Source: JAAYJR01 sp964545315 (GTDB lineage: Bacteria; Bacteroidota; Bacteroidia; Bacteroidales; Prolixibacteraceae). From it: a stretch of DNA of 28,673 bases. The position numbers and the translations under genes are program-made. The notes below the pieces were generated by a model. It saw only the letters and a program-made list of their open reading frames with translations. It had not been told where the DNA came from and did no database searches. Below, piece after piece: positions 16,632 to 24,421 of this stretch (position 1 is the first letter of the stretch; each line of letters opens with the position of its first letter). The stretch lies in the NCBI GenBank assembly GCA_964545315.1, contig CAZJGI010000041.1:1-28673 (forward strand). Direction: 5' to 3'.

Positions 16632-18218
16632 TTAGTTTTCATACATCACATTAATCATCTCAAGCGTTTTTTCAACAAGTTCCTGTCCGCCTTCGGGGCC
16701 GATCTGTGTGCTTGCAGGCTCTGCCCCGTATGAGCCGCCTACTGTTGAACGGTAAGGAGGGAGATATCCGTATGAACCGTTAGCTAGTTGTACCAAAAAA
16801 GTTTGGGTAGCGGGGCAACGGGCTTTAATACGCATTCCATAATCCAAATAGAGCTCAAATGGATTTGTTGCCATTACTATATCACCTATCCTCAGAACAT
16901 TTACTTCGATAGGTAATTTAGGCTGTACCTTTTCCAATTCATACCTTTCTTTTACATTTTGTCCCCTGGCCATTCTTCTGGCAGCATTTGTTATATCAGT
17001 ATACCACCTTTTCTTCTGTTTGATTGAAGGATTTTCATTGATCTCCTTAAGTAGCTGGTCATATTTTGCCTGCCACTCTTTAGATTGGTTAACAGCTTTG
17101 TTAACATCTTCAATATCGATCAGCCTTCTTGAAAGTTCCACCTCTTGCATTTGATAGCCAATCTTAGGATTCCAGTCAATCTGGTCTTTCATATAAGGCA
17201 GAACAGAAGTAACAGCATCTGCAATTCTTATTGCAATTTGTTTTCTGAGGCCTATTGTACGGTCTCCTGTGTCAATACTGTCGGGGAACATTAATTTCTG
17301 CATACGTGTTTCCGCCCTGGCTCCGATTAGGAAATGCGGTGACTGGTCACCTGCAGCGCTGCACTGACCTAGTACAAATAAGTTCTCGCCCAGGCGTTCT
17401 TTAAGTTCGACCCTTGTATCATGCCAGTAATCGGCGCTTATCTGATATAAACTTTCAGTAACCTGCGACGGGCATGCAACATTTACCACCACGCCGGTAA
17501 GATTTTTCTGATTATCAAAGGTGTACAGCAAATTTACAGAATGGTCTTCATAGCCTTCAATATGGCTGAAATCCGGCCTGTTTGTATTGCTATACATAAC
17601 TGATTTTCCTGAAAAAGAAACCTGTAACCGGTTGTGCCCTACAACAGCATGTCCCAGTCCGTAGCTAATACCTCCTGGTTTACGGTTTGTCCATGCTTCT
17701 TTAGCTGCAGATGCAATTCTGTCGGACATAAAGTCCAGGTATGCTGACGGAGCCATTACATCCAGTTCAATACCATATTTATTTTTTGTGCTATTGTCAG
17801 AACTGCATAATGGAGCTGTATGTGTATGAGTTGCACTAATGATTATATTATTGGTATTAACATCAGCCACTGCTGTTTTTATTTTTTCCCTGACAGCCTC
17901 AACAATTTCAGTGTCAATAGCAACAAGGTCACAACTAATGATTAATGCATGTCCGTTGGAAGAGGCGTCAGCTGATTCAATTGCCAGTACGGTAGCAGTA
18001 ACAGGATCCAGAACACCCTCAGAAACACGTGCGGGAAATTGTCCCCGCAGGTCAACCGGCTGGTCGGGTGTTATATCAACCGTGGCCCAGCCTAATTTCA
18101 TTAATTCGCCGGAAACAGTTTCCGGGGCGGCCTGCTCTTTTGGAGTGCAGGAAGTGATGCATGCCAGCAACATAGTTGCTGATAAGATTAATAAATTGTA
18201 CAAAATTGATTTTTTCAT
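16632..18218 (-). CDS. Neutral/alkaline ceramidase-like lipoprotein, A type (A3)
   Basis: This 528-aa protein has a clear lipobox ITSC (Cys24), a short linker and the ceramidase-like domain. Motifs: TVDITPDQPVDLRGQ (46-60), SCDLVAI (95-101), SATHTHTAP (128-136), HAVVGHNR (190-197), YSNTN (209-213), ACPSQ with Cys249, SADYWHDTR (261-269), CSAAGDQSPH (about 286-295), NPFELY with Glu at about 455 and GGSYGA with Tyr at about 497. It carries FPARV where its sisters have FHARV or FYARV, and one extra residue before the LPPYR segment. It begins 10 bp after the second GH3 gene, so the two are probably co-transcribed and translated together. A 7-bp-stem inverted repeat lies within codons 32-37. Substrate is unknown. 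Confidence 0.83.
   Translation of the reverse strand: MKKSILYNLLILSATMLLACITSCTPKEQAAPETVSGELMKLGWATVDITPDQPVDLRGQFPARVSEGVLDPVTATVLAIESADASSNGHALIISCDLVAIDTEIVEAVREKIKTAVADVNTNNIIISATHTHTAPLCSSDNSTKNKYGIELDVMAPSAYLDFMSDRIASAAKEAWTNRKPGGISYGLGHAVVGHNRLQVSFSGKSVMYSNTNRPDFSHIEGYEDHSVNLLYTFDNQKNLTGVVVNVACPSQVTESLYQISADYWHDTRVELKERLGENLFVLGQCSAAGDQSPHFLIGARAETRMQKLMFPDSIDTGDRTIGLRKQIAIRIADAVTSVLPYMKDQIDWNPKIGYQMQEVELSRRLIDIEDVNKAVNQSKEWQAKYDQLLKEINENPSIKQKKRWYTDITNAARRMARGQNVKERYELEKVQPKLPIEVNVLRIGDIVMATNPFELYLDYGMRIKARCPATQTFLVQLANGSYGYLPPYRSTVGGSYGAEPASTQIGPEGGQELVEKTLEMINVMYEN
18109..18125 (-). repeat. Short inverted repeat inside A3
   Basis: CCGGAAAC (18109-18116) and GTTTCCGG (18118-18125) form a near-perfect palindrome about one central base, within the linker codons after the lipid-anchor cysteine of A3. 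The larger hairpin in paralogue A4 occupies the corresponding region. The protein sequence there is poorly conserved, so both may be chance or both may be RNA structures. Confidence 0.4.
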
Positions 18219-18228
18219 GTTAATATTT

Positions 18229-20574
18229 TTATTTAACAGTTAATTCTACATTGTTTTGTTTTAATTTTTCATCGGAAGAGTCAGTGGCTATAAAAAGGGT
18301 ATACTTACCGGATTCAACCAGCCATTTTTCATTCCAGTACTCCAATTGCTTTTTGCCGATTTCAAAATTTAGTGTTTTAGTTTGTCCCGGTTCAAGATAA
18401 ACCCGCTGGAACCCTCTTAATTCTTTTTGAGGACGCACTCTTTCGGTACTCCATGCCCTGATATACAACTGGACAACTTCTTCTCCTGCCATTTTACCGG
18501 TATTTGTGATATCAATCGACAAAGAAGTTTTCTCATCCGGAATTATTTGATTCTTCATCAACTTCAGGTTGTCGAGTTTAAATGTTGTATAGCTAAGTCC
18601 GTAGCCAAATTCAAACAGAGGCTCCGGGGATGACCTGTAAATCCTTCTTGGCCTTCCGGTTTCCAGTTTATTATAAAACAATGGTACCTGACCAACATTA
18701 CGGGCTACTGTAACCGGCAGTTTTCCACCGGGATTTATTTTTCCAAAGAGTACATCTGCAATGGCCGTGCCTGTTTCCTGTCCGAGATACCAGCCTTGTA
18801 TTATACCGGGGATATTTTCCCTTATCCAGGTGATTGCCAATGGTCTTCCTCCGAGAAGCACAACAACACATGGTTTACCTGTTGCATGGACAGCTTTTAC
18901 AAGTTCCATTTGTCTGCCTCTCAGTCCCAAATAATCGGTATCTTCATTTTCGCGGCATGTAGCTTCCGAGCCACCCATTGCCAGTATGACAACATCCGAA
19001 TTTTCAGCCAGTTCTACGGCTTTGAGAATTTTCTCAGATTCCGGTGTTGATGTATCTGATCTCCTGTCCTCTGCCTGTCTTGTTAATTCCAGGTCAAACT
19101 GTATATCCGAATAATCCCGGGGTTTGTCGGTGTCAATACCGGTACCTTCTTCATAGGTTACTTCAGCTTTGCCCCCGACATATTTTTTAATACCTTCAAG
19201 GATTGTAACGAAATATTTAGCTTCGCCTCTTGAATATCCTCCAAATCTTACTGCATCAGCATTCGGGCCGATAACTGCAATTTTATTCAGTTTTTCGATA
19301 TTCAGAGGCAGTATATTGTTATCATTTTTCAATAAAATGATCGCTTTTTGTGCTACTTCAAGTGCCAGTGCATCATGGCTTTTATCAGCTGAAATATTTT
19401 TATTTATTCTATTTGTTTCATGATAATTTCTGATACTGTTATACTTTTCAGTATCAATTCCCCTGTACCTGCTAAAGTGGTCGGTAAAATAGACCGGTGG
19501 AGCCTCTTCTTCCTCCATGAACATATTTTTGGAAGGCTTTTCTGCCTCGAATAGTCCCAGTGCATATTTGGCGCGAAGGTTAGCTGCTACAGCTTCATCG
19601 ATAAGTTTAATTGGTATTTGTCCATTTTTGATTGCGGCTACAAGACTTTGCCCGTAAATCCTGTTATCATATTTTATTGCAAGTTCCAGTTCCTGGTGAA
19701 CACCTGCTTCCAGTGATTTCAGTGCAGCATCAACGGGGTCTTTAGCGTAGAAAAAAAGGTTATGTAGTCGGGTAAGGTCATGGTTATCAGAAACCACAAG
19801 CCCATCCCATTTATATTCATTGCGCAGGATGTCAATCATAATATGTTTATTGACGTGGCAGGGAATTCCGTTCAAAAGATGATGAGCAGGCATTATCCCG
19901 GAAACCTGAGCCTCCTCGATTGCCTTGCGAAATGGGTAAAGATGGATATTGTGAAGGTTGTAATCAGAAACATCCATAGCTGCCCCGTTATCTCCTGCCA
20001 TAGGTTCACCATCGGCAACAAAATGTTTGGTGCACGCCAGTATATGATTTTTGTCAAATCTTTCTTTTCCTGTTCCCTGGAGGCCTTTTATATATGCGAC
20101 CCCTATTTCGGCAACCAAAAAAGGATCTTCTCCGTAACTCTCTTCAATTCTGCCCCAGCGTATATCTCTTACTACTGAAACCATAGGAGAGTAACATTGA
20201 TGAACACCATATGCCCTGGCTTCCTTTGCTGCCACATGCCCCATCCTTTCAATCAGTCCGGGATCCCAGGTACTTGCCATTGCTATGGCCTGAGGGAATC
20301 TGGTTGTGCCGTTACCCATGAATCCGTTAAGTGATTCACCGGCGATAAGGTTAGGTATTCCAAGCCGTAAATTAGCATTTGAATAAATATTTGAACCAAA
20401 ATAATAAGCTCCGAGCTGATAAACTTTTTCTTCAATAGTCATTTGGGAAATAAGTTCCTGAACTTTCGCTTCATCCACACCCGGGAGAACTGTCTGGGCG
20501 GATTGCTTTAAAGGCAATCCCCCCAGACAAATTAGAACTATTAGATACTTAAGAGTATTTAAGGTTTTAATCAT
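18229..20574 (-). CDS. Glycoside hydrolase family 3, divergent secreted member
   Basis: This 781-aa protein has a signal peptide with likely cleavage after KQSA (about residue 26). The GH3 barrel shows FPQAIAMASTWD (about 93-104), RWGRIEESYGEDPF (139-152), KHFVADGEP (183-191), HLYPFRKA (211-218) and the nucleophile Asp263 in GLVVSDNHD. A second GH3 domain follows (IILLKNDNNILPLN and AVIGPNADAVRFGG), then a C-terminal Fn3-like domain from about 660. It differs from the GH3 gene at 12541 in several ways: AGESLNG replaces the usual D-E/A-x-HG, there is an acidic and Tyr-rich insertion (about 350-395) between the domains, and the region near the acid/base reads SEATCRENEDTDYLGLRG. This suggests a different substrate. 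It is sandwiched between A4 (30-bp gap) and A3 (10-bp gap). Confidence 0.9.
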   Translation of the reverse strand: MIKTLNTLKYLIVLICLGGLPLKQSAQTVLPGVDEAKVQELISQMTIEEKVYQLGAYYFGSNIYSNANLRLGIPNLIAGESLNGFMGNGTTRFPQAIAMASTWDPGLIERMGHVAAKEARAYGVHQCYSPMVSVVRDIRWGRIEESYGEDPFLVAEIGVAYIKGLQGTGKERFDKNHILACTKHFVADGEPMAGDNGAAMDVSDYNLHNIHLYPFRKAIEEAQVSGIMPAHHLLNGIPCHVNKHIMIDILRNEYKWDGLVVSDNHDLTRLHNLFFYAKDPVDAALKSLEAGVHQELELAIKYDNRIYGQSLVAAIKNGQIPIKLIDEAVAANLRAKYALGLFEAEKPSKNMFMEEEEAPPVYFTDHFSRYRGIDTEKYNSIRNYHETNRINKNISADKSHDALALEVAQKAIILLKNDNNILPLNIEKLNKIAVIGPNADAVRFGGYSRGEAKYFVTILEGIKKYVGGKAEVTYEEGTGIDTDKPRDYSDIQFDLELTRQAEDRRSDTSTPESEKILKAVELAENSDVVILAMGGSEATCRENEDTDYLGLRGRQMELVKAVHATGKPCVVVLLGGRPLAITWIRENIPGIIQGWYLGQETGTAIADVLFGKINPGGKLPVTVARNVGQVPLFYNKLETGRPRRIYRSSPEPLFEFGYGLSYTTFKLDNLKLMKNQIIPDEKTSLSIDITNTGKMAGEEVVQLYIRAWSTERVRPQKELRGFQRVYLEPGQTKTLNFEIGKKQLEYWNEKWLVESGKYTLFIATDSSDEKLKQNNVELTVK

Positions 20575-20604
20575 ATTATATTAATTGTTTTTTATTGCGA
20601 TTTT

Positions 20605-22209
20605 TCATTTCATTATATTTTCAATCAGGGTCAAGGTTGTGTCTACAAGTTCCTGTCCGCCTTCAGGCCCGATAAGCGTACTTGCCGGAACAGCTCCGTA
20701 AGCACCTCCCGCAATAGACCGTGAAGTAGGTACATATGATCCGCTTCCTGTAAGTTGAACAATAAATGTTTGTATGGCAGGGCTTCTTGCTTTGATCCTC
20801 ATTGCATAGTCGACATAAAGCTCAAAAGGATTAGTTGCAAACACAACATCTCCAAATCTTAATATATGAACTTCAACAGGGAGCCTGGGTTGTACTTTCT
20901 CAAGTTCATAACGTTCTCTAACGCTTTCCCCTCTTCTGGTAAGTGAATAAGTTCTTGTGATATCAGTATACCACCGGGGTTTTTTCTTTATTTCCGGATT
21001 GTTTTTTATTTTGAGAAGCATTCTGTCAAAATCTTTTTGATACATCTCTGCTTCTTTTTGAGCGCTGTTAACATCTTCCATTCCAATAAGCCTTCGAGAG
21101 AGTTCTGCTACTTCCATCTGGTGCCTGAAAACAGGTTTATAGTCAATGTTTTCTTTCATATAAGGTAATATTGAAGTCACAGCATCAGATATTTGGAGAG
21201 CAATTTGCATTTTCAGTCCTTTTCTGACATTACCGGTTTTTATGGTATCTCCGAACATGATCTTTTGCATTCGTGCTTCAGCTTTTTCTCCTATAAGTGT
21301 ATGTGACATTTGGTCACCTGCTGCACTGCATTGGGGAAGGATAAAAATATCTTTTCCCAGTCTTTTGTGAAGTTCAACCCTTGTGTCATGCCAGTAATCA
21401 GCGGTTATAACAAACTCCTGCCTGCTAACCTGCGACGGGCTGGCAACATTTATAATCACTCCGGTAAGGTTTTTATCGACATCCCATGTATATAATAAAT
21501 TGACGGAATGGTCTTCATAACCTTCAATATGGCTGAAATCTTTTCTGTTTGTGCTTCCTGCCATCAACGATTTACCGGAGAAGCCTGACTGCAACCGGTT
21601 ATGACCGGAAACTGCGTGCCTGAGCCCGTAACTTATTCCTCCGGGCTTTCTGTTGTTCCAGGCTTCCTCAGCTGTTGATACTATTTTTTCAGATATGTAT
21701 TTGAGACATTCAGACGGAGGCATTGCATCCAGTTCAACACCGTAAATTTCCACGGAACTTTCCTGAGGGCCACAGTAAGGAGCTGAATGTGTATGAGTTG
21801 CGTTTATTAATATTTGCTCAGGTTTTATACCTTCGATACTCTGGGTAAGTTTCTTTCTAACAGTACCAAGCAGACTGTTATCTGAATTCTGGCGTGTTCC
21901 GTCATTTATTGACACCAAATCGCAACTAATGATAATAGCTTTTTCGGAGGGCTGTCCTTCTCCTGACTCAACAGCCATTGCAGTAACGGTTACCGGGTCC
22001 ATTATTCCTTCTGAAACACGTGCATAGAACTGTCCTGCAATGAGAACCGGTTTATCGGGAGTGATATCGGAAGATGCCCATCCGATATTAAGATAATTCT
22101 TAATATCGGATGGTTCTGTTCCTTGTTGTTTTTTAGTACAATTATTTAAGCCTAAAATAAGCAATCCGGACAATAATAATGTTTTTGCCGCAAGAATAAA
22201 TTTTTGCAT
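20605..22209 (-). CDS. Neutral/alkaline ceramidase-like lipoprotein, A type (A4), divergent active-site motifs
   Basis: This 534-aa protein has a signal peptide ending LNNC (probable lipidated Cys24). The domain matches A1-A3 throughout: SSDITPDKPVLIAGQFYARV (46-65), SCDLVSI (95-101), NATHTHSAP (136-144), HAVSGHNR (198-205), EGYEDHSVNLLY (229-240), NPFELY with Glu463 and GGAYGA with Tyr504. Several otherwise constant motifs have changed: YGNTN is AGSTN, CPSQ is SPSQ (Ser257), VTE is VSR, SAD is TAD and QSPH is QMSH. These all lie in the region expected to line the active site, so this copy may have altered chemistry or reduced activity. It begins 12 bp after the GH-A gene and ends 30 bp before a GH3 gene. 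A long hairpin lies within codons 33-44. Confidence 0.82.
   Translation of the reverse strand: MQKFILAAKTLLLSGLLILGLNNCTKKQQGTEPSDIKNYLNIGWASSDITPDKPVLIAGQFYARVSEGIMDPVTVTAMAVESGEGQPSEKAIIISCDLVSINDGTRQNSDNSLLGTVRKKLTQSIEGIKPEQILINATHTHSAPYCGPQESSVEIYGVELDAMPPSECLKYISEKIVSTAEEAWNNRKPGGISYGLRHAVSGHNRLQSGFSGKSLMAGSTNRKDFSHIEGYEDHSVNLLYTWDVDKNLTGVIINVASPSQVSRQEFVITADYWHDTRVELHKRLGKDIFILPQCSAAGDQMSHTLIGEKAEARMQKIMFGDTIKTGNVRKGLKMQIALQISDAVTSILPYMKENIDYKPVFRHQMEVAELSRRLIGMEDVNSAQKEAEMYQKDFDRMLLKIKNNPEIKKKPRWYTDITRTYSLTRRGESVRERYELEKVQPRLPVEVHILRFGDVVFATNPFELYVDYAMRIKARSPAIQTFIVQLTGSGSYVPTSRSIAGGAYGAVPASTLIGPEGGQELVDTTLTLIENIMK
22078..22113 (-). repeat. Intragenic hairpin in A4, 16-bp perfect stem
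   Basis: CCATCCGATATTAAGA (22078-22093) is the exact reverse complement of TCTTAATATCGGATGG (22098-22113), with a 4-nt loop. It lies 96 nt downstream of the A4 start codon, covering the linker between the lipid anchor and the catalytic domain (SDIKNYLNIGW). In the mRNA it would be a very stable hairpin early in the coding region. Confidence 0.75.
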
Positions 22210-22221
22210 CTTCCTGTTATA

Positions 22222-24339
22222 TTAAAGGCTCTGAATCAGATAATACATTGACTGAAATTCTTTACCAATTTCAAAACTAAAAACGCCGTCTTTGTATTCT
22301 GATGGTATGTATCCGGTAATTAATCCCTGAGGATTTACAGCCATAACGCGAAGATTGCTTTTATCAGTTTTAATTTTTACAACAGCTTCAATTATTTCAA
22401 TCAGAATAGGTCCTTTACCAACGTTAAGTTGCTGGGCTGTTCCGTCATCGTTAAATTTAAATTTGCTATCGGTATTCTCAGCCCTTCCGATGGCTGTCAT
22501 AAGCATATTTTCTGAGCTGCTTATAGGGTCATCTGTTAATGAGCTGACAGCGACAGTTGCGAAATCTGTTTTTACCTGAACGCTCATATCTTTCAGTTTT
22601 ATTTCACCCTCTTTACCGGTGAAGCCATAAACTGCTTTTGTTTTTGGAGTGTCAATCCAGCCAATTTTTTTATCCAGGTTTCTGTAAAGTTCTTCAGTAT
22701 CTGAAAGCACTTCATTCGGATTACCTTCAAATATTGATTCATCTGTATTTATAACGATTTCTCCCTTTGGGGTCTGTCCTTCAAGTACAGTTTCCACCCT
22801 GTGTTTTTCAGCGGTTAGTGACAGTGCTTTGCCCTGTCCTGAGAAAAGGTCGACAGGTTTAACACTTACTGTTTTATTTGCCGGTTTTACATCTCCTCTT
22901 CTGGTTATAAGGGCAGCATGATAGAATAAACCAAATTTTGCAGGATCGTTAAATGTATCAAAAGCACCACCCCGGTAGTATACTCCTGCCAGAGCTTCAG
23001 CCGTAATAGGTTTACCAATCATATCAACATCTTCATCCTGGGTGTATCTGTAAGTATGAATTGTAGCGCCACCCCATCCCTGGAAGGCAATCACTGATGC
23101 CATTAATACAGAGCTCTCTGCTCTCCATTCATTAGGCCACACATTATCCCATTCTGATATGAAGAAAGGCTTATCCTGCACTCTGTAGTATGCAAGAGGC
23201 GGTATCATATTACCTTTACTGCCGGTCATGGAGTTATTCATAAAACGTCTGCTGCCGTCACCCCACAGGCCGAAATTATAGAAGTAAGCATGAGAGTCAG
23301 TATAGTCGCATACAGCCTGAGCGGTCAGATGGGCTGCATTTCTTGTCCAGTTAGTCCCGGCAATAGGTGTTTTTACTCCGATTGAGCGCATATGGGCAAT
23401 CATTTCTTTGTAGTAATTAGAAGTAACCTCTATGAAGAACTTCTGGATATTTATGTCCTTTTTGTTAAAAGTTACTTTTTCTTTGCCAACTTTGATGTTA
23501 TTTCCTTTTGCCCAATCCCTGTAAAGATTTTCCAGTTCGGTACGATAGGGTTCCAGAGTTGCATTTTGAGACCACAGGTCATTTTCATTTGTAATCTCAG
23601 ACATTACTATTACCGGATCATCTTTATATGCAAGCTGTGTATAGGGGTTTATATGTGTATACAACTCATGGTTGAATCTTTTTTGAAGTTCAATAAGTTT
23701 TCTGTTAAATGTAGTATACGGCTTGGCAGCATGGCTTAACTTATCAGCTCCTTCCACGCCATCACCTGTTTTAAACCTTCTGTAGGTCAGAAGATCGAGA
23801 TACACGTAGATACCCTCTTTTTTCAGGCAATGGATCAGGTAGTCAAGCCTGTCCATGCTTCTTGGGTCAAGTGACTGGGTATTTTCCAGGTTCTCACCTT
23901 TGCTGAACTGGAAGATATTCGGAGTTGACCATTCACCATCCATCTGGTGAAACCTCACGATATTAACACCTATCTTTGCAAGACGCTTTGCAACTTTTTC
24001 GCTATGCTCATGAGATGGAAATATTTGTGCACTGTTGAAACATGTTCCCCAAAATCTTGCTTCAGTTCCGTCTTCAAATAAAAATTTATCCCCAACAGCT
24101 TTAATGAATCCATGTTTGCCCGCGGGTTTTTCATTTTTATAAATGAATGAAAGATCAACCGGCATATCATCCCAGGGCAGGGTGTAAGGAAGGGTTTTTT
24201 TTCCTTCCAGGCTACTGTCAGGACCGGGCGCGAGTTTATTGCCCTGAACTGGTAACTGAATAGCTACAAGCAGTACTCCAATTATCCAGGCTTTTAATTT
24301 TAATGAGGGTTTTACGATTTTATTAATTATTCTTCTCAT
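22222..24339 (-). CDS. Secreted clan GH-A glycoside hydrolase (GH5-like)
   Basis: This 705-aa protein has an N-terminal hydrophobic segment at about 16-32 with likely cleavage after PVQG. The body is a TIM barrel of clan GH-A type: RFWGTCFNSAQIFP (95-108), KIGVNIVRFHQMDG (122-135), GIYVYLDLLTYR (176-187), SEITNENDLW with the expected acid/base Glu252, SHAYFYN (349-355) and FFISEWDN with the expected nucleophile Glu396. Asn follows Glu252, where many GH5 enzymes have Pro. A C-terminal region from about 480 looks beta-rich and is unassigned. The enzyme resembles GH5 and related families but I cannot give a subfamily. It lies 12 bp before ceramidase-like A4. In GH5 one subfamily cleaves glycosphingolipids, which would suit this context but is not shown. 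Confidence 0.78.
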   Translation of the reverse strand: MRRIINKIVKPSLKLKAWIIGVLLVAIQLPVQGNKLAPGPDSSLEGKKTLPYTLPWDDMPVDLSFIYKNEKPAGKHGFIKAVGDKFLFEDGTEARFWGTCFNSAQIFPSHEHSEKVAKRLAKIGVNIVRFHQMDGEWSTPNIFQFSKGENLENTQSLDPRSMDRLDYLIHCLKKEGIYVYLDLLTYRRFKTGDGVEGADKLSHAAKPYTTFNRKLIELQKRFNHELYTHINPYTQLAYKDDPVIVMSEITNENDLWSQNATLEPYRTELENLYRDWAKGNNIKVGKEKVTFNKKDINIQKFFIEVTSNYYKEMIAHMRSIGVKTPIAGTNWTRNAAHLTAQAVCDYTDSHAYFYNFGLWGDGSRRFMNNSMTGSKGNMIPPLAYYRVQDKPFFISEWDNVWPNEWRAESSVLMASVIAFQGWGGATIHTYRYTQDEDVDMIGKPITAEALAGVYYRGGAFDTFNDPAKFGLFYHAALITRRGDVKPANKTVSVKPVDLFSGQGKALSLTAEKHRVETVLEGQTPKGEIVINTDESIFEGNPNEVLSDTEELYRNLDKKIGWIDTPKTKAVYGFTGKEGEIKLKDMSVQVKTDFATVAVSSLTDDPISSSENMLMTAIGRAENTDSKFKFNDDGTAQQLNVGKGPILIEIIEAVVKIKTDKSNLRVMAVNPQGLITGYIPSEYKDGVFSFEIGKEFQSMYYLIQSL

Positions 24340-24421
24340 AGTAAAAATATTATTAGTTATTAAATAATGAAAATTAATTATTTATCTTTTCGACAATACA
24401 ATTTATTCTTTCAATGTATTT
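24340..24421. other. Short AT-rich intergenic gap
   Basis: This 82-bp gap separates the 768-aa lipoprotein gene from the GH-A gene. It holds a weak inverted repeat, AATACA (24395-24400) with TGTATT (24415-24420), and A/T runs. No promoter motif or terminator is convincing. Confidence 0.3.

Noticed and set aside
4314..22209. Calling the seven paralogues true ceramidases
   Set aside because: The expected metal-binding His is not present and the C-terminal domain is missing, so only a family-level name is supported.
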